In this document: positions 30,982 to 39,364 of the stretch, in pieces
Numbering within the stretch: the stretch's first letter is position 1
Layout: every line of letters starts with the position of its first letter
Origin: Spongiibacteraceae bacterium
GTDB taxonomy: Bacteria > Pseudomonadota > Gammaproteobacteria > Pseudomonadales > Dasaniaceae
DNA: 64,000 bases
Direction of reading: 5' to 3'
NCBI GenBank assembly: GCA_028280715.1
Contig: JANQLG010000033.1
Coordinates: 248,001 to 312,000, forward strand
Notes under the pieces: generated by a model
Database searches by the model: none
The model's input: the letters and a program-made list of their open reading frames with translations, nothing else
Told to the model about the DNA's origin: nothing
Made by a program: the position numbers and the translations under genes

Positions 30982-32496
30982 ATGTCCATCAATACCTTTC
31001 TGAATCGCATCGAACACATTGGCAATCGTTTGCCACATCCAACTGCATTATTTATTTGGTTGGCGCTGATCATTGTGCTGTTATCGGCTGTCAGTGCATG
31101 GTTGGGTACAGCTGTCGATCACCCTGTTTCAGGCGAATTAGTGAGTGCAAAAAACTTGATCAGCACCGAAGGCTTGCACTGGATGCTCACCAATACAGTA
31201 AAGAACTTCGTCAACTTTGCACCGGTGGGTACGGTATTGGTAGCGATTTTAGGGATTGGCGTTGCAGAACACTCCGGCCTGTTAGCAGCTTTAATCAAGG
31301 CTACTGTGCTAAAGGCACCAGCACAATTGTTGACCTTTGTGGTTGTGATGGCGGGTGTATTGTCCAGTCTCGCTGCTGATACAGGCTATGTGATTTTGAT
31401 TCCACTGGCGGCATTGGTTTTTAAACAGGTGGGCAGGAATCCATTGACCGGTATCGCAGCTGCTTTTGCTGGCGTATCAGGTGGTTTCAGCGCTAATCTG
31501 TTGGTGGGACCTGTCGATGCAATCCTGGCCGGTATTTCTACTGAAGCAGCGGCGTTGATTGATCCAGCCTATACCGTAAACGCAGCGGGTAATTATTACT
31601 TTCTGGTGATTTCGACAATCATAATCAGTGTTGTGGTTACGGTGGTGACTGAAAAACTGGTGGCCGGCCGCCTTGAGCAAGAAACCGAGGAAGTAGATGC
31701 TGATATCAGCCTGAGTACTGATGAAGCGCGAGGCTTAAAAGTCGCTGGTTATTTCAGCCTGGCATTTATTGCTCTGCTACTTTGGGGGCTATTGCCGGAA
31801 CAGGGTATCTTGAGAGATCCTGCTACCAATAGCGTACTTCGTTCACCCTTTATTGCCGGTATCGTCACTATCGTTGCTATTTATGCAGGATTATGCGGCG
31901 TGATTTTTGGCAAGGTCAGTGGCAATTACCAACGCGCAGAACAGGCCATTGAAGGTATGGAACAACAAATGGGCACGATGGCCAGCTATCTGGTATTGAT
32001 GTTTTTTGCTGCACAGTTTGTCAATTATTTTGCCTGGAGTAACCTAGGCAGTATTTTTGCCATCAACGGTGCTGCGTTGTTGCAAAGTATGCAGCCACCT
32101 TCAACGTTATTGCTGGTGTTGTTTATCCTGGTAGCGGCAACAATCAATTTATTGATCGGTAGTGCCTCAGCAAAATGGGCATTAATAGCGCCGATATTTG
32201 TCCCCATGTTGATGCTCAATGGTATCAGCCCGGAGGCTGCGCAGATCGCTTACCGCATTGGCGATAGCAGCACCAATATCATCACACCACTGATGCCATA
32301 TTTTGGTGTTGTGGTTGCCTTCGCCCAGCAGTACCGAAAGGATTTTGGGATTGGCACCATGGCGGCGATGATGATTCCCTATTCGGTAGCGTTATTGATG
32401 GTATGGAGTGCTTTATTAATTCTATGGATTTTATTGGGCTTGCCTTTAGGGCCAGGTAGTGAAGTCTATTACACGCTACCTGAAGCAGTAAGGTAA
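30982..32496 (+). CDS. AbgT-family transporter
   Basis: A 504-aa inner membrane protein with about eleven spans. Its start, FLNRIEHIGNRLPHPTALFIW, and the later GVAEHSGLLAALIKA, LAADTGYVILIPLAALVFK and SASAKWALIAPIFVPM are hallmarks of the AbgT family. Members take up p-aminobenzoyl-glutamate or export sulfonamide-type antimetabolites (MtrF, YdaH) using the proton gradient. No abgAB hydrolase genes are nearby, so the direction of transport is uncertain. The start ATG is preceded by AGGG at 30973-30976. Confidence 0.93.
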   Translation: MSINTFLNRIEHIGNRLPHPTALFIWLALIIVLLSAVSAWLGTAVDHPVSGELVSAKNLISTEGLHWMLTNTVKNFVNFAPVGTVLVAILGIGVAEHSGLLAALIKATVLKAPAQLLTFVVVMAGVLSSLAADTGYVILIPLAALVFKQVGRNPLTGIAAAFAGVSGGFSANLLVGPVDAILAGISTEAAALIDPAYTVNAAGNYYFLVISTIIISVVVTVVTEKLVAGRLEQETEEVDADISLSTDEARGLKVAGYFSLAFIALLLWGLLPEQGILRDPATNSVLRSPFIAGIVTIVAIYAGLCGVIFGKVSGNYQRAEQAIEGMEQQMGTMASYLVLMFFAAQFVNYFAWSNLGSIFAINGAALLQSMQPPSTLLLVLFILVAATINLLIGSASAKWALIAPIFVPMLMLNGISPEAAQIAYRIGDSSTNIITPLMPYFGVVVAFAQQYRKDFGIGTMAAMMIPYSVALLMVWSALLILWILLGLPLGPGSEVYYTLPEAVR

Positions 32497-32672
32497 AACT
32501 TATGATGATCTATTTAGGGCAGAGTTTTACTATGACTCCGAACCTCTTGACTCTGAACCTCTAAACCTGAAAAAAAGTGATAAAAATAATGCCTCTAAAG
32601 TCGTTCCCGTAATAATGCGACTATACTGTTATCGTCAATACTAGAAGTAGCATTGCCAAAGGGATATTGCCA

Positions 32673-33089
32673 ATGACCAAATCATTACATCAAATTATTT
32701 ACGTCAGTTCAGCCAATGATGTTTTAGACGATGACACATTACTATCCTTATTAGAAACAGCCAGAGAAGCCAATTACCAACACAATATTACCGGTATGAT
32801 GCTATACCATGATGGTAATATCATGCAGGTAGTTGAAGGCATAGAATCTTCTGTTAATCAGTTAATGAATAATATTCTTCAAGACCCGCGTCATCACGGT
32901 ATTCAAATATTGGTTAATGAGGCTATTGCCGAACGCTCGTTTTCTGAATGGTCGATGGCTTTTAAAAATACATCCACTATAGATACCTTTGGCTTCTCAA
33001 ATTTTTTATCCTCCTCTTTCGACGATATAGCCATTGCTGGTGGCAAAGCCAAACAAATACTCATTAGCTTTAGAGATCACTTAAGATAA
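32673..33089 (+). CDS. BLUF-domain blue-light sensor
   Basis: A 138-aa protein with a single BLUF domain. It retains the light-sensing triad: Tyr10 in IIYVSSA, Asn38 in HNITGMMLYHDG and Gln52 in IMQVVEG, with a tryptophan in FSEWSMAF. FAD would be bound between the two N-terminal helices. There is no output domain, so it probably acts through a partner protein. ATG 32673 follows AAAGGGA at 32658-32664; a TTG two codons upstream is less likely. The neighbours (AbgT transporter, RND adaptor) give no obvious partner, though a c-di-GMP operon lies in the same window. Confidence 0.93.
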   Translation: MTKSLHQIIYVSSANDVLDDDTLLSLLETAREANYQHNITGMMLYHDGNIMQVVEGIESSVNQLMNNILQDPRHHGIQILVNEAIAERSFSEWSMAFKNTSTIDTFGFSNFLSSSFDDIAIAGGKAKQILISFRDHLR

Positions 33090-33228
33090 TTTTATCTGTT
33101 TGATAGCTTCTAAAAGCATTCCTCTACATATTCTCTGTCATATTTAAAACTAGTGATGCGAAAAGGGAAACTCTCTGTCACAATGCGCGTTCGTATTTGA
33201 GTAACGGACTAATAGAGAAGTTTTACCG

Positions 33229-34326
33229 ATGATTGCTCGCCGCTGGTTGATTACTATTGTTGCCTGCATTGTGTTATTTGCAGCGTTAGCTACTTATAAA
33301 ACGTTGCAAATACGCGCAGCTATAGCCTATGGCAATTCCTTTCCTGAACCTTCAGAAGCGGTGGAAGCCACTGAAGTCACCGTTAGCCTGATTCAAAATC
33401 AGGTGACTACGATCGGTGAAATCATTGCACCACAAACCATTGACCTGAGAAATGAGTTGGAAGGACGTATTGCCGAAGTTAACTTCCGTTCCGGGCAAAC
33501 CGTTGAACGAGGTGATGTGCTATTACAATTGGACATCAGTGAGGAAACTGCCCGCCTGCGCGCGACTAAAGCCCGCGCCGAATTGGCCAAGCTGGATTTA
33601 GAACGGATTAAAAAACTCATTAAGAACAATACTGTCAGTGAGGAGCGGCTCGATCAGGCTCGTGCTGATTATGATATTGCTATTGCCGATATTCAGGCGC
33701 TTGAAGCTATCATCGACAAGAAAACACTCAAAGCTCCCTTCGATGCCCGCGCCGGCATACACCAATTTGAACCTGGCGAATTTCTACAAAGCAATACATT
33801 GATTACAACGCTAGTGGGTTTGAACGATTACACCTGGGTGGATTTTAATCTGCCACTAAGTCAGGCCGATGTCGCTATTGGTACAACCATTACAGTTACC
33901 TTAGCCAACCGCCCCACGCAGGCATTTACCGGCACAGTGATTGCAAAAGACTCGGTGATGTCAGCCGCTTCACGCAACCTGCGTTTTCGGGCGCAAATTG
34001 AAGGCGGTCAGCAAATTCTACCCAATGCCATCGCTAATGTTTCCGTTGCTGTTGGTCAGGCTAATGAATTGCCACGCATTCCCACCACAGCTTTACAACA
34101 GGATGGGCTCGGAGAATTTATTTATCGATTAGAAAGCGATGAAGCTGCCAATGGTTATCGGGCTCACCGGCAACCGGTGACCAGTGGATCAAGGGATGAC
34201 AAATTGGTCACCATTGAAAAGGGACTGAAGCCAGGTGATCTGATTGCGACACAAGGAACTTTTAAGTTGCGCGAAAATATTTTGGTATTTATTAAAGAGC
34301 GCAATGTAGTCGCTGACACTGAGTAA
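33229..34326 (+). CDS. RND efflux periplasmic adaptor
   Basis: A 365-aa adaptor with an N-terminal span (LITIVACIVLFAALATY, about 6-22), a lipoyl domain (VNFRSGQTVERGDVLLQLD), a short coiled-coil hairpin (about 95-150) with RLDQARADYDIAIADIQALE, a barrel with LKAPFDARAGIHQFEPGEF and a membrane-proximal domain. The strands and spacing are those of the MexA/AcrA family without a lipobox. It precedes the pump gene by five bases. No outer membrane channel gene is found nearby. Confidence 0.93.
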   Translation: MIARRWLITIVACIVLFAALATYKTLQIRAAIAYGNSFPEPSEAVEATEVTVSLIQNQVTTIGEIIAPQTIDLRNELEGRIAEVNFRSGQTVERGDVLLQLDISEETARLRATKARAELAKLDLERIKKLIKNNTVSEERLDQARADYDIAIADIQALEAIIDKKTLKAPFDARAGIHQFEPGEFLQSNTLITTLVGLNDYTWVDFNLPLSQADVAIGTTITVTLANRPTQAFTGTVIAKDSVMSAASRNLRFRAQIEGGQQILPNAIANVSVAVGQANELPRIPTTALQQDGLGEFIYRLESDEAANGYRAHRQPVTSGSRDDKLVTIEKGLKPGDLIATQGTFKLRENILVFIKERNVVADTE

Positions 34327-34331
34327 TTACC

Positions 34332-37300
34332 ATGAGCAGAGCATACGGCAGCCCCAATGTGATGGATATTTTTGTCACCCGACCTGTGTTGGCCGTGGTG
34401 GTATCAATGGTATTAGTTATTGCCGGGCTTCGTTCTGCCTTTGACTTACCGGTATTACAATTTCCCAAAGTAGAAAGTTCTTCACTAGTGATCACCACTA
34501 ACTACGTTGGCGCATCGGCAGAGGTGGTGCAGGGTTTTATCACTGACCCTATTGAGCGGGTTGCCGCAACGGTACCTGGCGTTGATTATGTTGATTCATC
34601 CACCACGGCTGGCAGAAGTTCCGTCACCGCATGGATGAAACTCAACGAAGACAGTACTGCCGCGCTGGCGGAATTATCATCGCGGCTGGACCAAATTCGC
34701 TTTGAATTGCCGGCTGGCGCTGAAGATCCCTTTGTTTCGGTAGTACGTGCAGACCGACCCTTCGCTGTGTTTTATCTGGATGTCATTACCGAAGGTTTTT
34801 CCCGTGCGGCAGTGACCGATTATTTAATCCGCAACGTCAATCCGATTCTGGCGTCGCTGGAAGGTGTCCAGCGTATTGGGCTTGAAGGTGGTAGAAGCCC
34901 GGCCATGCGTGTGTGGATTGATCCCAACAAAATGGCCGCTTTCAACATTGACGCCCAGGATGTTCGCAATGCGCTGAATGCCAATAACATCATCGCGACC
35001 ATCGGCCACAGTGAAAATAATTTGCAACGCATCAATCTTCTCGCCAATACCACCATGCAAACCGTGGAAGACTTTGAACAACTGGTGGTACGGGAAACAG
35101 AAAATACATTAATTCGTTTGAGTGATATTGCCCGTGTAGAACTGGGTGAAGAAGAAGGTGAAGTTAATGCCCGCCTGAGTCAACACGATGCCGTTTATAT
35201 CGCCGTATGGCCGCTGCCCGGCGCCAATGAAATTGCTATTGGCAATCAACTTTACGAAGCGATGGAACAAATTAACCCGACACTACCTCCCGGTTTAGAG
35301 ATCAATATCGGTTTTGATGGTACCTTGTATATGCGTGATGCCATCCGGGAAATTTTCACTACCCTGGTTGAAACCATTTTATTAGTTGGGTTAGTGGTAT
35401 TGGCACTAATGGGATCTTTTCGCACAGCGATTGTACCTTTGGTGACTATTCCCATTTCACTACTGGGCGCCACGGCTGCCATGACCATTATGGGGTTTTC
35501 TTTAAACCTGCTGACTATTTTAGCGATTGTTTTATCAGTGGGTTTAGTAGTAGACGATGCCATTGTTGTGGTCGAAAATGTTTCCCGCTATATGCGTGAA
35601 GGTAAAACCCGCACACAAGCAGCGCTGGCCAGTTCTCGTCAATTATTAGCACCGATTATCGGCATGACCATTACTCTGGCAGCAGTGTATGCGCCTATTG
35701 GATTTTTATCTGGTTTAACCGGTGTACTATTTAAAGAATTTGCCTTTACCCTTTCAGTAGCAGTACTCATTTCCGGTGTTGTTGCGCTTACTCTTTCGCC
35801 TATTATGAGTGCTTATGCCAATCCTGCTGACGGCCGTGAAGGACCAATCACCCAATGGGTGAATCAACGCTTTGATCGCCTGCATGAATTCTATGGGCGA
35901 TTACTCATCCATATTTTTCAGTGGCAAAAACAAATTTTATTTGCGGGCGTTTTCATATCACTGTTAATCGTGCCCTTCTATCTATTTTCACAAAAAGAAC
36001 TGGCGCCTATCGAAGATGAAGGTGGCATTAATATCATTATCGAAGCGCCCTCCAATGCAACACTGGATTACACCTACGACTATATGACCGATGTTGTCGA
36101 TACACTGTTGACTACACCCGGTTCGGATTATATGTGGCAAATCCTTTTGCCCAGTGGTGGTTTTGGTGGATTAGTGTTTAAGGATTTTGATGACCGTGAC
36201 CAAACTGTTCAGGAATTGTTGCCAGAGGTTTTCGGATTGACTTCAAGCATTACTGGATTAAAAGTTTTTCCAGTACTTAATCCTGCGCTACCTACTGCTG
36301 GCAATTTTGACGTTGAATTAGTGGTGCAATCTTCTGATTCACCCATAGTCATGCGCCAGTATGCGGAACAAATGATTGCTGCCGCCTTTGCCAGCAGCCG
36401 GTTTTTATTTGCCGATACCGATTTGCGCATTGATTTGCCAGAGGCACATTTTAAATTGGATCGTGAACGAATTGCTGATTTGGGTATGGACTTAGCGAAT
36501 GTTAGTCAGCAATTAGGCGTGTTGTTATCCGGCAACTACGTTAACCGTTTTGATCTGGAAGGCAAATCCTATCAAGTGATTCCCATGGTTGAAGATTATT
36601 CACGGCAAACACCGGAGGCCTTGCTTGATTTGCAATTACGCACTCCTGCCGGTGATCTGATCCCCGTTTCTGCCATTGCAACACTTGAAAAAGCTGTAGC
36701 ACCGAGAATGCTAGGTAAATTCCAGCAAAAACGCTCTTTCAGAATTTATGGTGGTGTTATGCCTGGCACAACCAAAGAACAAGCACTGGCAGCATTAGAA
36801 GCGGCAGCTGCAGAAATATTGCCCGATCATTACACCATCGATCATGCCGGTGAATCCCGACAACTACGACAAGAAGGCAACACCTTGGTTGGTGTGTTAG
36901 GAATTGCCCTGTTATTCGTTTATTTTGTACTGGCTATACAGTTCAACAGTTTTCGCGATCCACTGGTCGTGTTAGTCGGTTCAGTGCCATTGGCTTTAGC
37001 AGGCGCTATGGTGTTTTCTTTTTTAGGAGCAACCACGATCAATATTTATTCACAGATTGGCTTTATTACATTGGTGGGATTGATTGCCAAGAATGGAATT
37101 TTGATTGTTGAATTTGCCAATCATCTACAGGCAGAAGGCGTTAAAAAAATAGACGCGATCAAAAGTGCAGCAGAAACTCGTCTTCGTCCGGTGCTGATGA
37201 CTACCGCGGCCACTGCATTGGGCCACTTTCCGCTAGTACTCGTTACCGGCGCCGGCGCTGAAGCGCGCAACAGCATTGGCATTGTGTTAGTCGCCGGAAT

Positions 37301-37433
37301 GATTATCGGCACTGTATTCACACTGTTTGTTTTACCTTGTGTTTATATGCTGTTAGCACAAACGCATCGCGGTGATGAAGTCGACCCCGAACATGATGCC
37401 GATTCTGAATCAGCTGTGAGTTATAGCACTTAG
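34332..37433 (+). CDS. RND multidrug efflux pump (HAE-1 family)
   Basis: A 1033-aa inner membrane pump with the two six-span halves and two large periplasmic loops of AcrB-like proteins. It opens with MDIFVTRPVLAVVVSM; the proton relay in the fourth span is seen as VGLVVDDAIVVVENVSRYM, and the second half has GLIAKNGILIVEFANH. Both are diagnostic of the HAE family. The length is normal. With the upstream adaptor it should export hydrophobic drugs, bile-type compounds or fatty acids; the outer membrane partner must be encoded elsewhere. Confidence 0.95.
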   Translation: MSRAYGSPNVMDIFVTRPVLAVVVSMVLVIAGLRSAFDLPVLQFPKVESSSLVITTNYVGASAEVVQGFITDPIERVAATVPGVDYVDSSTTAGRSSVTAWMKLNEDSTAALAELSSRLDQIRFELPAGAEDPFVSVVRADRPFAVFYLDVITEGFSRAAVTDYLIRNVNPILASLEGVQRIGLEGGRSPAMRVWIDPNKMAAFNIDAQDVRNALNANNIIATIGHSENNLQRINLLANTTMQTVEDFEQLVVRETENTLIRLSDIARVELGEEEGEVNARLSQHDAVYIAVWPLPGANEIAIGNQLYEAMEQINPTLPPGLEINIGFDGTLYMRDAIREIFTTLVETILLVGLVVLALMGSFRTAIVPLVTIPISLLGATAAMTIMGFSLNLLTILAIVLSVGLVVDDAIVVVENVSRYMREGKTRTQAALASSRQLLAPIIGMTITLAAVYAPIGFLSGLTGVLFKEFAFTLSVAVLISGVVALTLSPIMSAYANPADGREGPITQWVNQRFDRLHEFYGRLLIHIFQWQKQILFAGVFISLLIVPFYLFSQKELAPIEDEGGINIIIEAPSNATLDYTYDYMTDVVDTLLTTPGSDYMWQILLPSGGFGGLVFKDFDDRDQTVQELLPEVFGLTSSITGLKVFPVLNPALPTAGNFDVELVVQSSDSPIVMRQYAEQMIAAAFASSRFLFADTDLRIDLPEAHFKLDRERIADLGMDLANVSQQLGVLLSGNYVNRFDLEGKSYQVIPMVEDYSRQTPEALLDLQLRTPAGDLIPVSAIATLEKAVAPRMLGKFQQKRSFRIYGGVMPGTTKEQALAALEAAAAEILPDHYTIDHAGESRQLRQEGNTLVGVLGIALLFVYFVLAIQFNSFRDPLVVLVGSVPLALAGAMVFSFLGATTINIYSQIGFITLVGLIAKNGILIVEFANHLQAEGVKKIDAIKSAAETRLRPVLMTTAATALGHFPLVLVTGAGAEARNSIGIVLVAGMIIGTVFTLFVLPCVYMLLAQTHRGDEVDPEHDADSESAVSYST

Positions 37434-37476
37434 AAAATCCAGGCTATTCAAGTTAAGTGTTTCAATGGAACCGTTG

Positions 37477-38199
37477 TTACAGCAGTATTCTTTTGCCCGC
37501 CAGAAACTCAAATGCAGGTTTAACCTGATCAACAACCTGCTGTTGTGCCGACGTCAGTGTCAGTTCTTTAGCTTTATAAGGCGAAAATCCCGTTGAATTT
37601 TCCACCGAGTGGTACCAGTGTTCTGCCCAGACACCATCGGAATCTCTTTTGCCTGCAGGCCAGGACAACATCTCTGTATAAAACGGCAGCTCAAGTAAAT
37701 CGCACAATCGTCTTAACATGGCTTTCGGTGCTTTTAACACATCATTGGAATCAATCACCGGTATTTCCTGCCCTGACAATTCAGTTAGCTGCTGATACAA
37801 CTCAGCTTGACGAATAATGCCAATATCCTCAGCACTGCATTCACCACGGCTTTTGGTATAGGACATCACCACTTCAGCCGGATCACGAATCAAAAAACAG
37901 TGTTTAAATCCTTCAGCCCAACTTAAATCATCAGTCAACATATGCTGGGTCATATGTTTTTGATACTGCAGCGGTGTATCACATGCATCGCTTGCTAACT
38001 GTTTCGCTACATCTTCATAATATTGGCTCTGCGACGCCAACACTTGCTCAAACCCGGGATGAGGACTGTTGGTTTGCGCCAGATAATAAGCATAAAAGGG
38101 TTCATCAACGACTGAACAGTCTGGTCGGTTTTCCCAACTACGCATCAAAGCAGTGGATATATTGCGTGGCCCAGACCACATTGCAAGACGGATTGTCAT
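37477..38199 (-). CDS. Sulfotransferase-like protein
   Basis: A 240-aa protein with a P-loop-like PAPS-binding segment, WSGPRNISTALMRSWENR (about 9-26), and a later RDPAEVVMSYTKSRGE, the 3'-phosphate binding motif of the sulfotransferase fold. It would transfer sulfate from PAPS, although members of this small cytosolic branch have no known substrate. It follows a class IV aminotransferase gene by 34 bp on the same strand, a pairing that recurs in marine gammaproteobacteria to my knowledge. That pairing hints at an amino-acid or amine-derived acceptor. Confidence 0.8.
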   Translation of the reverse strand: MTIRLAMWSGPRNISTALMRSWENRPDCSVVDEPFYAYYLAQTNSPHPGFEQVLASQSQYYEDVAKQLASDACDTPLQYQKHMTQHMLTDDLSWAEGFKHCFLIRDPAEVVMSYTKSRGECSAEDIGIIRQAELYQQLTELSGQEIPVIDSNDVLKAPKAMLRRLCDLLELPFYTEMLSWPAGKRDSDGVWAEHWYHSVENSTGFSPYKAKELTLTSAQQQVVDQVKPAFEFLAGKRILL

Positions 38200-38233
38200 A
38201 CTTAATTATTCCTGAAATTCTGCTTCAATCATT

Positions 38234-39136
38234 TCAGCACTCAATCATTTCAAGATAGAGTCGTTGTAATCTGGTTAGCAGCGGATTTTCCTCCGGCTCA
38301 CCGATCAGCCTTCCATCCACTTCCAACACCGGTGTTAACCCGGCAAAGGTGCCGGTTACAAAAGCTTCGTCGGCACCGTAAACATCAGACAAGGTAAAGT
38401 TACGTTCGAAAACCGGGATATCATTTTGTTTACATAAATTAATAACATTGCGCCGGGTAATACCGTCCAGACAAAAATCACCTGACGACGTCCAGACTTC
38501 TCCTTTTCTGATAATAAAAAAGTGAGTTGAATTACAAGTTGCAACAAATCCGTGCGGATCTAACATCAACGCTTCATCAACCTGTGACTTGGCAGCCTGA
38601 ATACAGGCAAAAATGCAATTAAGTTTTGAGTGGGTATTCAACTTTGGATCCTGCACATCGGGATAGCCGCGACGAACATGTGTGGTCATTAAAGAAACAC
38701 CTTTAAAACCTTCACGTATTAACGGCGTTTTATGCTCGGCAATAATGACGATGGTAGCAGCAGAAATGGTGACTCTGGGATCTTGATAAGGGGTGGCTTT
38801 AATACCCCGGGTAATCATCAAACGGATATGCACGCCATCATGCATATTGTTGGCATGGCAGGTTGCCATTATCCGTTCAACTAATTCAGTTTTGCTGATG
38901 CCGATATCCATATCCAACGCTTTGGCGCCATCATAAATACGCCGCATATGCTGATCGATAAACGCGAGTTTGCCGTGATGCAGTCGGATGCCTTCCCAAA
39001 CACCATCGCCGAGAATAAATCCGCTATCAAACACCGATATTTTTGCCTCTTCTCGTGGAAAAAGCTCGCCATTGATATTGATTAAAATACTGGCGTTGCG
39101 GGGGTCGTCTTGATATTCGTGTGTACCTTTGGCCAT
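38234..39136 (-). CDS. Class IV (branched-chain-like) PLP aminotransferase
   Basis: A 300-aa fold-type IV PLP enzyme. The N-terminal INGELFPREEAKISVFDSGF and LGDGVWEGIRLHHGKL are typical of branched-chain and D-amino-acid aminotransferases. The PLP lysine is in LNTHSKLNCIFA (near 160), and TSSGDFCLDGITRRNVI with TGTFAGLTPV bind the cofactor phosphate. It is first in a two-gene operon with the sulfotransferase. It might supply or break down a branched-chain or aromatic amino acid; the substrate is not fixed by the visible motifs. Confidence 0.88.
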   Translation of the reverse strand: MAKGTHEYQDDPRNASILININGELFPREEAKISVFDSGFILGDGVWEGIRLHHGKLAFIDQHMRRIYDGAKALDMDIGISKTELVERIMATCHANNMHDGVHIRLMITRGIKATPYQDPRVTISAATIVIIAEHKTPLIREGFKGVSLMTTHVRRGYPDVQDPKLNTHSKLNCIFACIQAAKSQVDEALMLDPHGFVATCNSTHFFIIRKGEVWTSSGDFCLDGITRRNVINLCKQNDIPVFERNFTLSDVYGADEAFVTGTFAGLTPVLEVDGRLIGEPEENPLLTRLQRLYLEMIEC

Positions 39137-39364
39137 TAGTGTTTACCTATTAATAATGATTGCCAATTTATGATGAAAAATGATGGCTGGCTACGATATG
39201 TGATGACACAAAAAATTGGAAGCCTTTATTGTGATTGAAATAGCTCATTAATTTGCTAGATCTTTGCATCTTTCTCCACATTTCTTGCGCATTGTGTTTC
39301 TACATTATTGGTTAGTGGGCCATGCCTCAGCTCACTTCAGTAGATAATGCAGGAGATGTAGCAG

